A stretch of DNA of 64,000 nucleotides, taken from Polytrichum commune. Its lineage: Eukaryota; Streptophyta; Polytrichopsida; Polytrichales; Polytrichaceae. Under the pieces are notes generated by a model. That model did no database searches, was not told where the DNA came from, and saw only the letters and a list, made by a program, of their open reading frames with translations. Below, piece by piece: positions 1 to 11,639 of this stretch; positions within the stretch are counted from its first letter, which is position 1; each line of letters opens with the position of its first letter. The position numbers and the translations under genes are program-made. The stretch covers positions 13,268,001-13,332,000 of the forward strand of contig OX485804.1 in the NCBI GenBank assembly GCA_950295325.1. The letters run 5' to 3'.

Positions 1-3000
1 TGAATGTCTCGCTCTTTCATTAAACTTCCTGCCTCTGCCACTGGCAACTTCAGCTCCGCAGCTCTGGCCCGAACCTGAAACCATAAACCATACGAAGTGG
101 TCAGTTTCATAACAAGCTAAAAATAAGGTCACATTAGATGACATTTCATTAGATTAAGCTTACGTGGACCCCTCAGGAGGAGAGTAACGTTGGTGGCATG
201 CCACCCAACATGAAAATAATCCAGTTTCAACACTTCCAAAACCTTTGCAAATGAAGTTTAAGGATTCATGGAACGTGTGGAAACCACTATCTGGTATTTC
301 ACCAAAGAGCACAACTTCTGATCTTGGTAGACAAGATTACATCAGAAGTCACCATTCCAAACTACTGTGCAGTCTTCTACAACTTGATTCTGGCAATAGT
401 AACTTCGGTGCACTTTTTGTATAATTAAATCTGCCTTTGACAGATGCAAGACATAGAAGCTTCCATCGCAGTAGGCATGTATTGAATGAATGTTCATCCA
501 CCTTAAATCCTAAACCCTAAACTTTATGTCCTCCTACCTTTGCCAGATGGGAATATTAAAATGATCACCTTAAGAAAAGAATATGATAGCACATAATGAA
601 GTGTGCCAAACTAAGCAATTTCGAGGATTCTCTGCTGTCACATTAAAATCCTCCAATGGGCTGACTTTAAAAATCTGACTGCGGTAGATATCTTGTCACT
701 GTGGTATAAATGTGTGTACTCTAATGGAATCACCTAGATTGAATACTATTACAAATATAGAGTGGCCTCAAACTTACCCAAGTGAGGGCAATTTGAGCAG
801 ATTCTTTAATGACCTCTCCAAGCTGTCCTGTGAGGTGTAGGTCTCCCTTGCCCAGCATTGCAGTGGCTTCCACAAACTGAACCTCGCCACCAACTGCAGT
901 CCAGACCAATCCCACTGCGACACCTGGTGTCGCAACTCTCTCAGCTGCCTCTTTTCCATCAAATCTTGGTGGCTGCACACATCAACACAGCACAATGTTT
1001 TCCATTTAAGCACACACAATGAACCTTTTTAGCCTCAATAGCAAGAATTGTTGATGCTTGCCACATGGGATCCCTCAACATGAAAGTACACTACCAATGA
1101 ATGACTTCAGTCAACAGAGAAACGAAAAGAAAAGCCAATGAGATGAAATACAGGAAGACACCAATTACAAGCAGAAGTATCACATCTTTGACTCAGAATT
1201 TCAGGGTTTATGCGAACTGTCAGTGTAATGAATGTCCCCTCCTAATTCACAGGAACCATCCACAATCAGCAGAAACTCATCAGCCCCTGCTAGTAAACAA
1301 ATTTATGAGACAAGACCAACCAAACTACTGAGTCTACACCAGACTCCATGAAATATCCCTTAAATTGGGGCCAAGAGGCCTAATATGGACCGGAAGGTAT
1401 CATCGGAGGGGCTAAACCCTGCATCTTGACATTTTTAATTCAATGATCAAAAGTGATCCTATCTAATGCTTTTTTCCAATCAGAGCATACATATGTGTAA
1501 ATTAAAAAACAGAGACTTTTGAGCTCATATAAGTGACCTAGGCCCAAAAACATACCGCATGTATTTGATCGCCGTTGTCACATATGACTTTATTTACACT
1601 TCCTCTTTTTTATTCAGTTTCATAGCTGAAGTAAAATAATATTTCCATACTTGTTGAGGGGTTGCACAAATTGTCACGTATCCCATATAAACACACACCT
1701 GGTCCTTTCAGGGTTGACACATTCTCCCATGCTGTTATTGGCCACATTTACAGAAAAGACACAACAGTCACAAAGATTTTGAAAGTGTACATAAAAGGCC
1801 ATGAAAAGAGGATGGAGTATAGAACTTACGCCTAGCACTATCTCAAGGACAGCCTCGTCAACAACTAGAGGCTGTAGCTTTGCCAATGGCAGGGTCTTGT
1901 GGCGAGATACACTTACAGCCTCCACTTCCATTTCAACTTCCCCTGAATCTCCAAGAACCCCTCCTCCTCCTCCTCCTCCTCCTCCTCCTCCTCGACTTAA
2001 AACCTCTGATTGCATCTTACTCGTGGGGTGCTCAGAGCTCTCATACTCTGCTACTTTCACAGCGGCCGCTCGGGCCAGTGCTGCCAAATGTCGTCCTAAA
2101 TTTCGTACCCCTGCTTCTCTTGTATATCTTTGAATAACTTGCTCCACCATAGGCTAATCAATTCAACCAAACAAACCCTCTACATCAGAAACCAACAACC
2201 AAATCAAACAATCAAACAAACATAAACCAAATTTTTATTTTTAAAAATGAAATTAAAAAAAAAATTGGGTCAACCTTCATGTGATCTCACCACTCCATCA
2301 TTTCATACAGGTAAGGTATGTGGGTATTACTCGGTTAGTTTTCTTAATCAGACCCCTATATTTGATTGATTTGTGGTTCAGTGATAATCGAAGAACAAAC
2401 ACCATTAAGACACATGTTTAAAAGGGATTGGACTACGACTTCAAATTTTATTAACTACTGCACAATCGATAATGAACACAACTGGGAGGACCAAATGTAT
2501 TCCCTTGAGAAATCAACAAATGTGCACTTTCGATAACCATGTCTTAATTAGGGGAGGCCCAATCTTCAATCCAAATTTTGTTGATGCTTCATTGTAGATT
2601 TGCTAATGCAACACAAGTTTCCGTGTATCAGTGGAAGTTGGAGAACATGAAATGCAAACCGAATAACACCCACGTACCTTAAATTCCCCAAACAGCATAC
2701 AATAAAAATTCTGCAACAAACTCACAAGGGTACAGATCCTAGTTGATCCACAAAACCTCCCAGACTACACAGGCTAGTTTAGACAGTACTATAAGGTGCT
2801 TCCTGGTTCATCTTTCTTCATGCCGAAATACAACTCCCACGTGGGATTGGAGTGGGATTCAAACAATGTAAGATTGCCATGTGGCAGATTTTCAAGAACA
2901 AATATTGATCATGAAGCCAAATCCTGAAGAACTCTACAGTACTAAACACCCATAGATGAACATCACAAGGTTCAAAATTTATGAACCCTGAGTGATAAGG

Positions 3001-6000
3001 TGGTAGCAAACCATACCTCAGGTATTTCAATCTGTTCACTTGATATACCATGTTGCTCAAGCACGCGTGGTATCAAATGGCGCATGGCAATTCTCAGCTT
3101 CTCCTCTGAAGTATACCCTGGTAGTTCAATGACCTCCATTCGATCTAAGAGTGGCGCTGGCATTGATTGCACCCTGTTGGCTGTTGCTACAAATACCACT
3201 TTTGACACATCAAATGGTACATTCAGGTAGCTGTTCGTCCAGGTTAAGGACACCTCACAAACACCTGCTGAAAAGAGCTGCTGACTCCCAATTATAGATT
3301 AGGTGTACATCAGACGAGACGCACTAACATTTCAACAACATGGAGGTTTTTGCAGGAAAGACAACCCCAAATTTAATCATAGTGGTCACACCATGCGATT
3401 TTGCTGATGTGTCTATTCCTCATTGGGTATGAAGAGGCACATTGTCACCCATAATTGATGACCATACCATGGCCTGACCACTACTGACTAAACTAGGTAC
3501 TAGACATGTGTCCCATGCCACAGGCTGTAGAAGGCACGCAATACCTACCTCGCCGCTACCGCAGCTTGGTACATTGGGTGCTGACTACAGCCTGTGGCAG
3601 GGCTCCTCCTTGCATACCTAGTTCATAGCAGATTCCACCATTAAATATCAAATACTCGTATCAAAAACCTCACTATTTGCAAGCGAAGTAGCCAACCCTT
3701 CACACTATGAATTCATTCAGATCAATCATGACATAGTTGTCTGTATGAGGATACTGATCATTGAAAGTCTTGTTTTGTTCAGGGTCCAAAACTTCCAACA
3801 GTGCCGAAGCAGGGTCACCACGGACATCGGCGCCTGTCTTGTCGATCTCATCCAACAGCATCACTGGATTGTTCACACCAACTCTCTGATGACGCCCAAC
3901 AAAAAATTCAATTTGTTTTTATGAAAAGTACCGTCAGTTTTGCAATCACAATACCTACTGCAATTGTCTTTGTACATCACAGACTTCTATACCCATGTAT
4001 CATCAAGACCAATTTCACATTAAAAAAATCACATCAAACTTCAACGTTGAATTGATGTGTATCAAACATATGGTTATGGCAAGTTTGTTATTTTACTTTT
4101 AGATTTTATAGTTTGCAAGATCTGAAAGAATGATGTACGAGTAGAATGAATCATTAGATAAATGTTGAATTAGCACTAAAAAGTTATTGAACCCTGAAAG
4201 GTATGTACTAATACTGACTTGGTATTAAATGCTGGCCACTTGCATTTTAGAATGTAAGTTCAGCAATGAACATCTGTGGAGGAGGATTACATACTTTAAT
4301 GCCATCGATAAGTCGACCAGGCATGCTTCCAATGTATGTTCGGCGATGTCCTCGGATGTCAGCTTCATCTTTCACCCCTCCTAGTGATAGTCGTATGAAC
4401 CTTCTTCCTAATGCTCCAGCAATGGAGGAGGCCAAGGAAGTTTTACCAACCCCGGGTGGCCCTACGAAGCACAGCACTGGTCCTCGTGCATCTGGCTTGA
4501 GCTGCACCTCCAAAAACAAATCAGTACCTTGGATTTTTCCACGTGGCAGTCTTACATTGCTTGAAAACCACTCCAATCCCACATTGAATTTGTAGTTAGG
4601 CATCACAAAAGATCAACCAGGAAGCACCTTACAGTAGCTGTGCAAGTAGCAGTACAGACAAGCCAGCCCGCTGTCTCTTAACCCATAAAGGCCTGAGTGA
4701 TGAAGTGTTTTGTAAGATGTGTTATTGACTAATATATCCAAGGGTTTCTTTTAAAAAAGAGGAACCGTGAGATACTATCAAAGGATCACATCCTCCCACA
4801 ATGAATTTAAAGGTTCAAAATTTTTAATTCCACCATAATCACAAAGTTCAATGTCTTGTTGAGTAACTTGATGTGATCGGCTAAAATTGAATAGACTATA
4901 AATTGGTGGATAATTGCAAGCAACATATGATCTTGAGGTGATCAAACCATCAAAATGTCTCTTGAACTGTGCGATGTAGAGGATACCCACTCACAATAGT
5001 TTATAATCCACCCTATTGCCGGTGATCGAGGATTTCAATAGCTACATCATGGTGGGGGAGAAATTACTAAGAAAAGCTTATTTTTTAGCAAGATCCAATC
5101 ATTTGAGAATGAGAGTTCATGACATTACATTTAGGGTTAAGCTGAAACACTGTGACTCTAGTGAACATGGTTGGAGGTAAAGCAGCACATTCTACTGAAA
5201 ATGTTTTCCTCCATGAAAGTTGCACATCAATGAACTAATCATTCAAAAGATTGGTAAGGACAAGAGACACGCACCTTTCGAACAGCCAGATATTCAATAA
5301 TACGCTTCTTGACTTTGGTGAGGCCATAGTGCTCTTTGTCAAGGCGGTCTTTTGCAGCCACCAAGTCAATCTCAAGCTCCTCGCTTGAAACTTGCCATGG
5401 CATTTCAGCAAGAAGCTCCAAATATGCTCGCGAACTACCATAGCCTGGTTGTTGTGGCTGCATCTTCCTTAACCGTCTGCACAAGAAAATTCCATGCACT
5501 CAATCAGATTACAAGGTCCCCCCTTCTGGAGAAGAAGATAGTGTTAGAATTGTATCCTAAATTTTCACATAAGCCAAGTTTTCAATCAAGGGAATCCTGT
5601 CTTTTGATTGGCAGATTACAATCTTCTACATCCCGTTACAAGAAATTCGAGCACAGAAAGCCCTAACTATGTACTGGCTAAGAGCGAACCACAAATCAAA
5701 GGTTTTATTTTGACCACAAAGACAGGTCATTACAGCAGGCAGCTCAGACAATGTGATTGAATGTCGGTCACTATCGAATGAGGTTCTTCGAATATTAGGG
5801 GGTTGACCAACTTCAAATTTGGTCACTATCAGCAAAACACAAGAGTGCAACATTGTGATGATTGTATGCCTCGAGGTTTCAAAATCCCCAGCAGTCTACA
5901 AAAATTACACCACTCAACACAGGAGGGCTTGCCAACTCGAAATATACCAACAACATGTTATTAATGTTATTCTCCTCTTCTTGTTTTTGGCCGATGGTGA

Positions 6001-6514
6001 TCATCTCAAGGTGGTCACCAACTTCAAATGGTCACCATCGGCCAAAAGCAAGAAGAGGAGACAAACATTTATTACGTGTTGGTCACCATTTCGATTGCGG
6101 TGCGACCAGCTTCAAAATTGCGCAAAACCATTGAAAATTTTGAAGTTAGTGAAGTGAGTAAGAACCTGAGCTCTCGCTGGGCTTGTTTCCACACATTGGG
6201 AGGCATGCCCGCACTTTGCATCTTTTTCTCAAGAGCTAACACGTCGTCTTCATCCTCGTCGTCATCACCCAACTCCTCCTTGATGGCCCTAATCTGCACA
6301 AAACAAAAAAAACAAAAACAAGCAATTCATGTGTCAAATCTCGAGGTCCATAACATCCTCCATTGTTCTCAACGGTTGGAAAACGTAAAGCCATAAGCAG
6401 TAAAGTATATGGTTAATTGATTTAACAAAGTGATGAACTTACCCGCTGCCGAAGAGTTTCTTTCTGCGACTTCGTCATGGGTCCATCTCCCTTCCCGGAC
6501 GACGCCGACGACAT
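1..6514 (-). CDS. LON2: LON2-like ATP-dependent protease, N-terminally short, 3' end outside window
   Basis: AAA+ serine protease of the Lon family, matching the plant peroxisomal LON2 type, which degrades damaged or obsolete matrix proteins. Exons, 5' to 3' on the minus strand: 6514-6443, 6293-6166, 5476-5275, 4501-4295, 3885-3755, 3230-3017, 2153-1830, 972-778 and 74 to beyond 1. All junctions are GT-AG and the phases join cleanly, giving about 515 visible codons. Visible marks: MTKSQKE near residue 13, an acidic coiled-coil segment, the KMQPQQPGY motif typical of LON2, Walker A GPPGVGKT in exon 4, Walker B MLLDEID in exon 5, sensor VATAN and LLDRM in exon 6, and the protease-domain start GEVQFVEA in exon 8. 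The catalytic Ser/Lys region lies beyond the window. Odd points: the ATG at 6514 is only 24 codons upstream of the coiled coil, so the usual ~400-residue N-terminal domain is absent, and a run of about 11 Gly lies in exon 7. An in-frame TGA stands just upstream of the ATG. The family call is firm; the start is uncertain. Confidence 0.9.
1960..1994. repeat. (CCT)n trinucleotide run inside LON2 exon 7
   Basis: About eleven CCT/CTC units on the plus strand encode a run of about 11 glycines on the minus-strand LON2 frame. The run sits in the poorly conserved linker between the AAA+ and protease domains, where a length change is least harmful. Pure trinucleotide repeats like this usually vary in length between individuals. 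Confidence 0.9.
2320..2630. repeat. Dispersed ~300-bp repeat, family F, in LON2 intron
   Basis: This stretch, in the intron between exons 6 and 7, shares long similarity with 8110-8745, 14515-14815 (inverted), 25715-25960, 35040-35265 (inverted) and 44735-44900 (inverted). Common blocks read like AAGACACATGTTTAAAAG, AACACAATTGGGAGGAC and GCTAATGCAACACAAGTTT. I see no coding sequence and no clean terminal repeats, so the class is unknown. Confidence 0.7.
3516..3599. repeat. 15-bp perfect inverted repeat in LON2 intron
   Basis: TGCCACAGGCTGTAG at 3516-3530 is answered by its exact reverse complement at 3585-3599, with 54 bases between. It lies in the intron between exons 5 and 6. It may be the core of a small MITE, but I see no outer target duplication. 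Confidence 0.6.
5972..6060 (+). repeat. Hairpin with 29-bp arms in LON2 intron 2
   Basis: Arms 5972-6000 and 6032-6060 are complementary over 29 positions with one difference, which is a G:U pair if the plus strand (antisense to LON2) is transcribed. The loop is 31 bases. Flanking sequence at 5800-5845 and 6080-6120 repeats the GGTCACCAACTTCAAA motif, so this is probably a small MITE. A small-RNA precursor is possible but nothing here proves it. Confidence 0.65.
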
Positions 6515-6699
6515 ACTTACCCGTCACCTGCAACAATCGCCGCTTCAATCCACAGGTTAGTAAGCCAATCAATCCATTTAAGGAAAAATGACACCCAATT
6601 CACTCCGTAGTTCACCCACGTAACCCGAACCCCCCAATTCTCCAACCAACACAATTTCAGCTTCTTCCCAGCTCAATTCGCCTCCATTGCTATACACTC

Positions 6700-7110
6700 G
6701 TATCAAATCCTCCAACAACCCACCCAAAGAAATCAATGATTTTTCCCCGAAAACCTCTTGAATTCCGATCCCCTCGGAAACCCACAACCAAATTACCAAC
6801 TTTCTTCCTAAAACCTCTTCACTTCCGATCCCCTTCCGACCCATATCCCGATTACCAACTTTCTTCCCATAAGCCTCTTCACTTCAACTAAGTTCCTACC
6901 AAACCCCACAACCAACTAACAACTTTTCTTCCCAGAAACATCTACACTTCCAACCGCCAACCGAAAACCCACAAGTAAATTACCAACTATTTTCCTGAAA
7001 ACCTCTTGACTTCCGATCCCCTACCAAAACCCACATCCCAAATTTGCCAAAGTTCTTCTCAAAACCTCCTCCCTCCTAATTCCCTACCACAACCCACAAC
7101 CCACAACCCA
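6700..7110. repeat. Degenerate ~62-bp minisatellite upstream of LON2 start
   Basis: About six imperfect units, each containing AAAACCTCTTGACTTCCGATCCCC, then CAAACCCACAACC-like and ACCAACTTTCTTCC-like blocks. It is C-rich on the plus strand and carries no convincing reading frame. It fills the space between the first LON2 coding exon and the putative promoter, so it is probably in the 5' leader or a leader intron. Confidence 0.75.
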
Positions 7111-7314
7111 GATTTCTTCCAACCCCAATCACCAACATTCTTCCAAATCCAGGCAGCGGAGGAGAAGCCATAGCCCAATTTACCGGATTTCGTCCAAATT
7201 CAGAGACGGAAGGGCAACTTACTCTTACTCTGGCTATTCTGACGAAAACCCGAAGAGAGAGACAGGAGCGCCTCAATGAGTAGTTTTGCGATGATTGTCT
7301 AAACGTTCCGTGGT

Positions 7315-7321
7315 CTTTATA
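7315..7321 (-). promoter_or_regulatory. Candidate TATA box for LON2
   Basis: On the minus strand this reads TATAAAG. It is followed about 30-60 bases downstream by a CT-rich stretch (near 7265-7245) of the kind common at plant transcription starts. A second TATAAG at 7531-7536 on the plus strand, also followed by a CT-rich patch, could drive divergent transcription, but no plus-strand gene was found there. Confidence 0.35.
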
Positions 7322-7329
7322 GTTTACCG

Positions 7330-8105
7330 TTTGAACTTTGAGCTGATGATGAGCTGATGAGTTGAGAGTTCGAGATGAAATTGGGATGAGATGGGATGCG
7401 ATGAGGTGGGATGGGTTGACGAAGAATCCTCTACTTCGTCCTGTTCTCTGCTTTTCTTTATCTACTTCTCCTGTCTTTATGGCTGCCTTTGCTCCTGCCT
7501 TTGCTCCTGCTTTTGCTGCGCCTGGCTCCTTATAAGTAGCCGCCTGCCGTCATCTCTCTTCTCGCCCTGTCGTGTGAGTTTGCACTTCTGTCTGCTTCAT
7601 TGAAGGCGGTAAGTTGAATAGAACAAATTAGAATCGCTTGCTTTTGACTCATCAGTAGCTCTCATCACTCTCATGAAGCCACGCACCTACCCACTTAGCT
7701 TATCATTCAATCGTTCAATCGTAATTCAATCGTTCCATCTCCCATGAAGCCATTGATGATGTCGTGGCTTGCAAAGCTGTGCACATCTTGTGGTCGTCCC
7801 AGTTTCCAAGTGCTTCGGAGGAGCACGCCAAGCAATGCCACCACGAAGTTAATGAACTCTACCTCTATGTTCCCTAATTAAACTCTTGGACTACATTCAA
7901 TAGTGTGTAAGGAATGTGGTGAATGTTTAAGTAGATAAGGATCTCTCTTTTGTTTGCATCTTTGGCGAGCGATAATGAAGATGGCTTCACACTAGGGTCC
8001 AAAACCAATGAAACTTTGAATACGATTGTCGAGAGCAAAATTTTGGGCCCAAGGAGTTTACACTAGGGTCCATGTCCAAGTGACGAGAAGGTATGTTGGG
8101 GTCAT
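7330..8105. other. Gene-free upstream region of LON2
   Basis: GC-moderate sequence with short direct repeats (TTTGCTCCTGCC-like, 7487-7520). From about 7880 there is a block resembling units of the 9.9-11.2 kb tandem array (TGTGTAAGGAATGTGGTGAATG). I see no coding region that resembles a protein family. Confidence 0.5.
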
Positions 8106-8109
8106 TCGA

Positions 8110-8745
8110 TTATTTTCTTTGAACGGACTTTTAAATTTCATTGGTTTGTGGTTTATTGAGGATCAAAGAACTAACACTATAAAGACACGTGTTTAAAAGA
8201 GATGGTACTGCATCTTTCAATTTTATTAATTACAGTCTAAACTACGTAGTATCACGCTTGAGGCAACCAAAGTGCACAAGATGTTAAGGAGCTTTGTAGT
8301 GTTAACATGGATGCATGATAAAAAGAGAATAAGTGTAGCATGTGACATTATGGAATTACACAAAGTCAACGTTGCAATAATGACAATGTGATGTAGTGAG
8401 TGTGTGGTTTGAATTCTTTGGTGGTTTATTCTAATGTCAAAACCCATGATATATGGGAGATAAACGTGAAAATGAGGAATGAGATTTAAACTATGAACAT
8501 TTGTTCCCTAGGGTTTCGGGATGTAAGAGAAGGAGTGACATTAAGGAGGCCGATATTATGTAGTTTAGAGTGTAACTTCCTTCGCACTCGATGGGGAATA
8601 TAGTTGGGAGGACCTATGTATTTTGTTAAAAAATCAACAAGCATACGCTTTCGATAATCATAACTAAATCAGGGGAGCTTTGGTTTTGTAGATGCTTCAA
8701 CGTGGGTTTCCTAATGCAATACAAGTTTCTTCACATAAATCACTT
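8110..8745. repeat. Family F repeat copy, split by ~340 bp of other sequence
   Basis: 8110-8240 and 8590-8745 align to successive parts of the repeat at 2320-2630 in the same orientation. The intervening 8240-8590 has no counterpart there and is probably a later insertion whose ends I could not define. Confidence 0.6.
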
Positions 8746-8859
8746 GAGTAGACGTTGGAGAATTTGAAAAAAAAAACACCTACATCAATTTCTTATCAAA
8801 TCTCAGTGTCTAGTCCCCACTAAAGAAGATACACCTCCTAGTTTGAGAAACCAGTCTTC

Positions 8860-9633
8860 CAGACCTCAGACAACTAACTAAGTGGGCAGCTATTTAGCTA
8901 GCTAAAATCTCCAACTAGCTAAAGCTATGCAGGAATTTGGTTCATCAAAAGAATAGCTAGCTAAAACTAAGTGCCATAATCCGGGCGAGAAGAGTTAGCT
9001 AATAGTTAGCTGGAATCTAAATGTAATATTAATGGAATGAATGATGTCATTGCATCCAAATGGTCATCTCTCATACCCAAACTTGTTGAAGCGGTGATGT
9101 TTTTGAAACTAAACATGAGCCTAAATCCTAATAATCCAACGGATGTCATGGAATCTCCGATTTGGAACACCTTGATTCCATCTTGTCTTGAATTGCCATA
9201 TGACATTGACGATTCCGATGATAATGAAAATGAGGAAGAAGATGATGATGATGATAATGACAATGATGATGAAGATGATGATCTATCTCCAATGTCAGTC
9301 GAAAGTGAGGAAGCTGACTATACATGTTGATTTTAAGCCTTTCAATTTCCTTGTGTAACAACATGAAAATATAAAGCCAACCAAGAGCAATACAACCAAA
9401 TATATATTGTTTGGTTTCGATTGAATGAATTTGGTTGAGAATGGATATACATGTCACACAACTTGTTAGCTAGTCGAAGCTGAGTGAAAATGAGAATTCC
9501 ATAAAAGTTAGCTAGCTAAATCTAATAGTAAGAATTTTAGGTTCGGTGAACCTAGCTAACTAAAGCTAAGTGACAAATAGGAACCCATAAAATTTAGCTA
9601 GGTGATGCTAGTTGGCCAGTTGTCAAAGGTCTG
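8860..9633 (+). mobile_element. Non-autonomous hAT element with transposase C-terminal remnant
   Basis: Termini begin CAGACCTCAGACAACT on the left and CAGACCTTTGACAACT on the right (as reverse complement). Flanking 8-bp sequences CAGTCTTC (8852-8859) and CAATCTCC (9634-9641) match at 6 of 8 positions, as expected for an ageing hAT target duplication. Both subterminal regions carry many TAGCTAGCTAAA motifs, resembling the clustered transposase-binding repeats of hAT ends. Length is 774 bp, so most of the transposase gene is deleted. Confidence 0.75.
9037..9330 (+). pseudogene. hAT transposase C-terminal fragment with acidic tail
   Basis: An open frame of 97 codons lies inside the hAT element at 8860-9633. 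Its first ~30 residues (IASKWSSLIPKLVEAVMFLK) look like the end of the hAT dimerisation domain. The rest is a strongly acidic Asp/Glu/Asn tail encoded partly by a GAT repeat (about 9236-9285), common at the C terminus of plant hAT transposases. The catalytic core is absent, so it cannot be active. The family call rests on a short match plus the context of the element ends. Confidence 0.5.
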
Positions 9634-9641
9634 CAATCTCC

Positions 9642-9899
9642 AACTTGGGTCCAATATTGCGTCTGCAAGTAAGATCCATTAAGAAGTGTTTTGGACATTG
9701 AGTATTTTGGACCCAAATCTTAATGCAAACCCACCCTGAGTTGTTTTAACGCATTTTGGATCCTCCATAGAGTTTTGATTTGATCAGGAATCCTCTCAAT
9801 TGGCTAAAGATTACAAATCAATGCAAATTTCTAATTTTGAGTACTAGATTCACAAGGTCAAAGTATTTAGACTCACTTTTCTTAGATCTTTGATGCCCT
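9642..9899. other. No gene seen
   Basis: AT-rich spacer between the hAT element and the degenerate tandem array. No family resemblance or open frame worth reporting. Confidence 0.5.
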
Positions 9900-11210
9900 A
9901 TATGGACAAATTTTGGAAAGGTGGATATGGTCTCATTCATATATTTACAAGTGATGCGGATCCTACCGATATTGATAAACTCTACATGTACCTAACCCTT
10001 GCATTGTTGGTTCATGTTGCACTCCATAGTTTGTAAGGAAAGTGAGGAATGTGTACTTAATCAAGGACCTTTTTTGTTTGCAATTTCATGTAGTTTGTTT
10101 CAAGGTATGTGGGCACTTGATTGTGGGCCATCTTGATTGTGTGCACTTCCAACTCCACATACAAGTTTGGCAGTTGGATCATATTGGAGATTATCTCATC
10201 TGTTTATCAATTGCAAAATGTCCATAATAGTCATTTACAGTTTTAAAACTAGAATCGAGATGCAACAACTTTTGGAGGTTAGAGTGAAGATTTTTTGGGC
10301 TCCATCTCCCCTCCACTGGGTTTTGTTTTTAATTCATTTTGGCACAGGTGGTTGGTCTTTCGTCTCACCCAAAAAAATGAAGATTTTCCTTCTCTTAAAC
10401 CCCTAAGTTCCATAATGGACGCCTTTGTTAAGATCGAAATTTTCTTTTTTTTTTGGGCACAAAGTCAAAATCAAAAGTTTGGAATGGTGGATGGGATTTC
10501 TAGTGTGCTTTGGAAATGCCACTAAACTACACGTGTCCCTAACTCTTGCTCCACAATGTGTTCAAGAATATGATGATTGTGTAAACAATGATCTCTTTGT
10601 TTGCAGCTTTAGCAAGTGTTAAGAACATGTAGTTTGTTTTCATTTAAGGAGTGTGGCCGTACTGTGGACACATCCAAATCCAAAATGTCGGAAATTATGC
10701 CCATTGGATCAGGTCAGAAATTGTCTCTTGCCATCAACAATTGTGAATCAAGCTTCAAGTTCATCGTTTCAAGTTTATATAATTAGAGTTCATATGCATG
10801 AGTTATTGGAGATCAAAGTGAAGATTCACTCTTTCTTTGACTCCTAATGTCTCATAACTAAAAGGGCGTTTTTGTCCACAAGGTAAATTTTGGAAGGATG
10901 GGTGGGATTGTCATCCCACCTTTCAAGGGATCACGAGCTTGCTAAAATTCATGAACTTTACATGTACCCTCACTTTTTGCAGCGATGGCTCATGTTGCAC
11001 TCCACAATGTGTAAGGAACGTGGTGAATGTTGTAAGGACCTCTTTTGTTTGCAGCTTTGGCAAGTGATGAGTAGTGTGCACTAAAGTGTGGGGCCTTATT
11101 GTGGGCACGTCCAAATCCACATACAAATTTGGTCGTTGGACCATATCAAGATTTGCCTCGTCCGATTAGCAATTGCAAATTTGTCATTTTAAGTTTGAGA
11201 ATGAAAGTTT
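9900..11210. repeat. Degenerate tandem array, units ~430-540 bp
   Basis: Three successive units share blocks in the same order: a GTTGCACTCCACAATGTGTAAGGAA-like start (about 10018, 10548, 10996), TTTGTTTGCAGCTTTGGCAAG-like, CACATCCAAATCCACATACAA-like and ATCAATTGCAAAATG-like blocks. Parts also occur alone at 7880-7985 and 11690-11790. Short open frames inside are not conserved between units, so they are not genes. Confidence 0.65.
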
Positions 11211-11224
11211 ATATTCAAAAGGTA

Positions 11225-11360
11225 TCGGGGTTTGATTGAAAAGGATCTCCTCTTTACAACAATCCTATCAATCCTCCTAATTGTGATTGCTATTGAACAT
11301 AGAATGTCGTCTATATCTTGAGCACACCTCCATGCTTATTGTAACACATGTCTTTTTGGA
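11225..11360. repeat. Fragment of a family F-related repeat
   Basis: Resembles 37565-37785 and 43515-43760: a CCTCCTAATTGTG-type block, then ATTGAACATAGAAT, then ACACATGTCTTTTTGG. It is truncated before the Mutator-like MITE that follows. Confidence 0.5.
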
Positions 11361-11379
11361 GTATGTTATCATCTACAAA

Positions 11380-11625
11380 GGCCGAGGATTCGTGGCACTC
11401 ACTAAAAATCATCCGTGCGGATGAAAAAAACACAAGAATCATCTAAATGGGTATTTTTGGGCAATTTGATTCCGGAAATAGAGTCAAAGGCCCCGAATTA
11501 GTCTAGTGACATCACATTCAAATGAATCGGCCCTCAACCCCATAGGGGGGCTTTTTTTATTGGAGCCACTTCATCCACGATATCTTGGATGGATGATTTT
11601 TAGTGAGTGCCACGAATCCCCAGCC
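11380..11625. mobile_element. Mutator-like MITE, 246 bp, 9-bp TSD
   Basis: Perfect 9-bp flanking repeats ATCTACAAA at 11371-11379 and 11626-11634. Terminal inverted repeats of about 36 bp start GGCCGAGGATTCGTGGC on the left and GGCTGGGGATTCGTGGC on the right (reverse complement), with two mismatches. The 9-bp TSD with long TIRs is the Mutator superfamily pattern. It has no coding capacity. Confidence 0.85.
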
Positions 11626-11639
11626 ATCTACAAACTTGA

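Noticed and set aside
7391-7603. Plus-strand frame after a TATAAG-like motif upstream of LON2, as a divergent gene
   Set aside because: The frame starts before the TATA-like motif and translates TTTGCTCCTGCC direct repeats into a Cys-rich run; no support for a gene.
9037-9330. Acidic 97-aa protein considered as a small nuclear host gene
   Set aside because: It lies wholly inside an element with hAT ends and 8-bp flanks, and its N part resembles a transposase dimerisation region.
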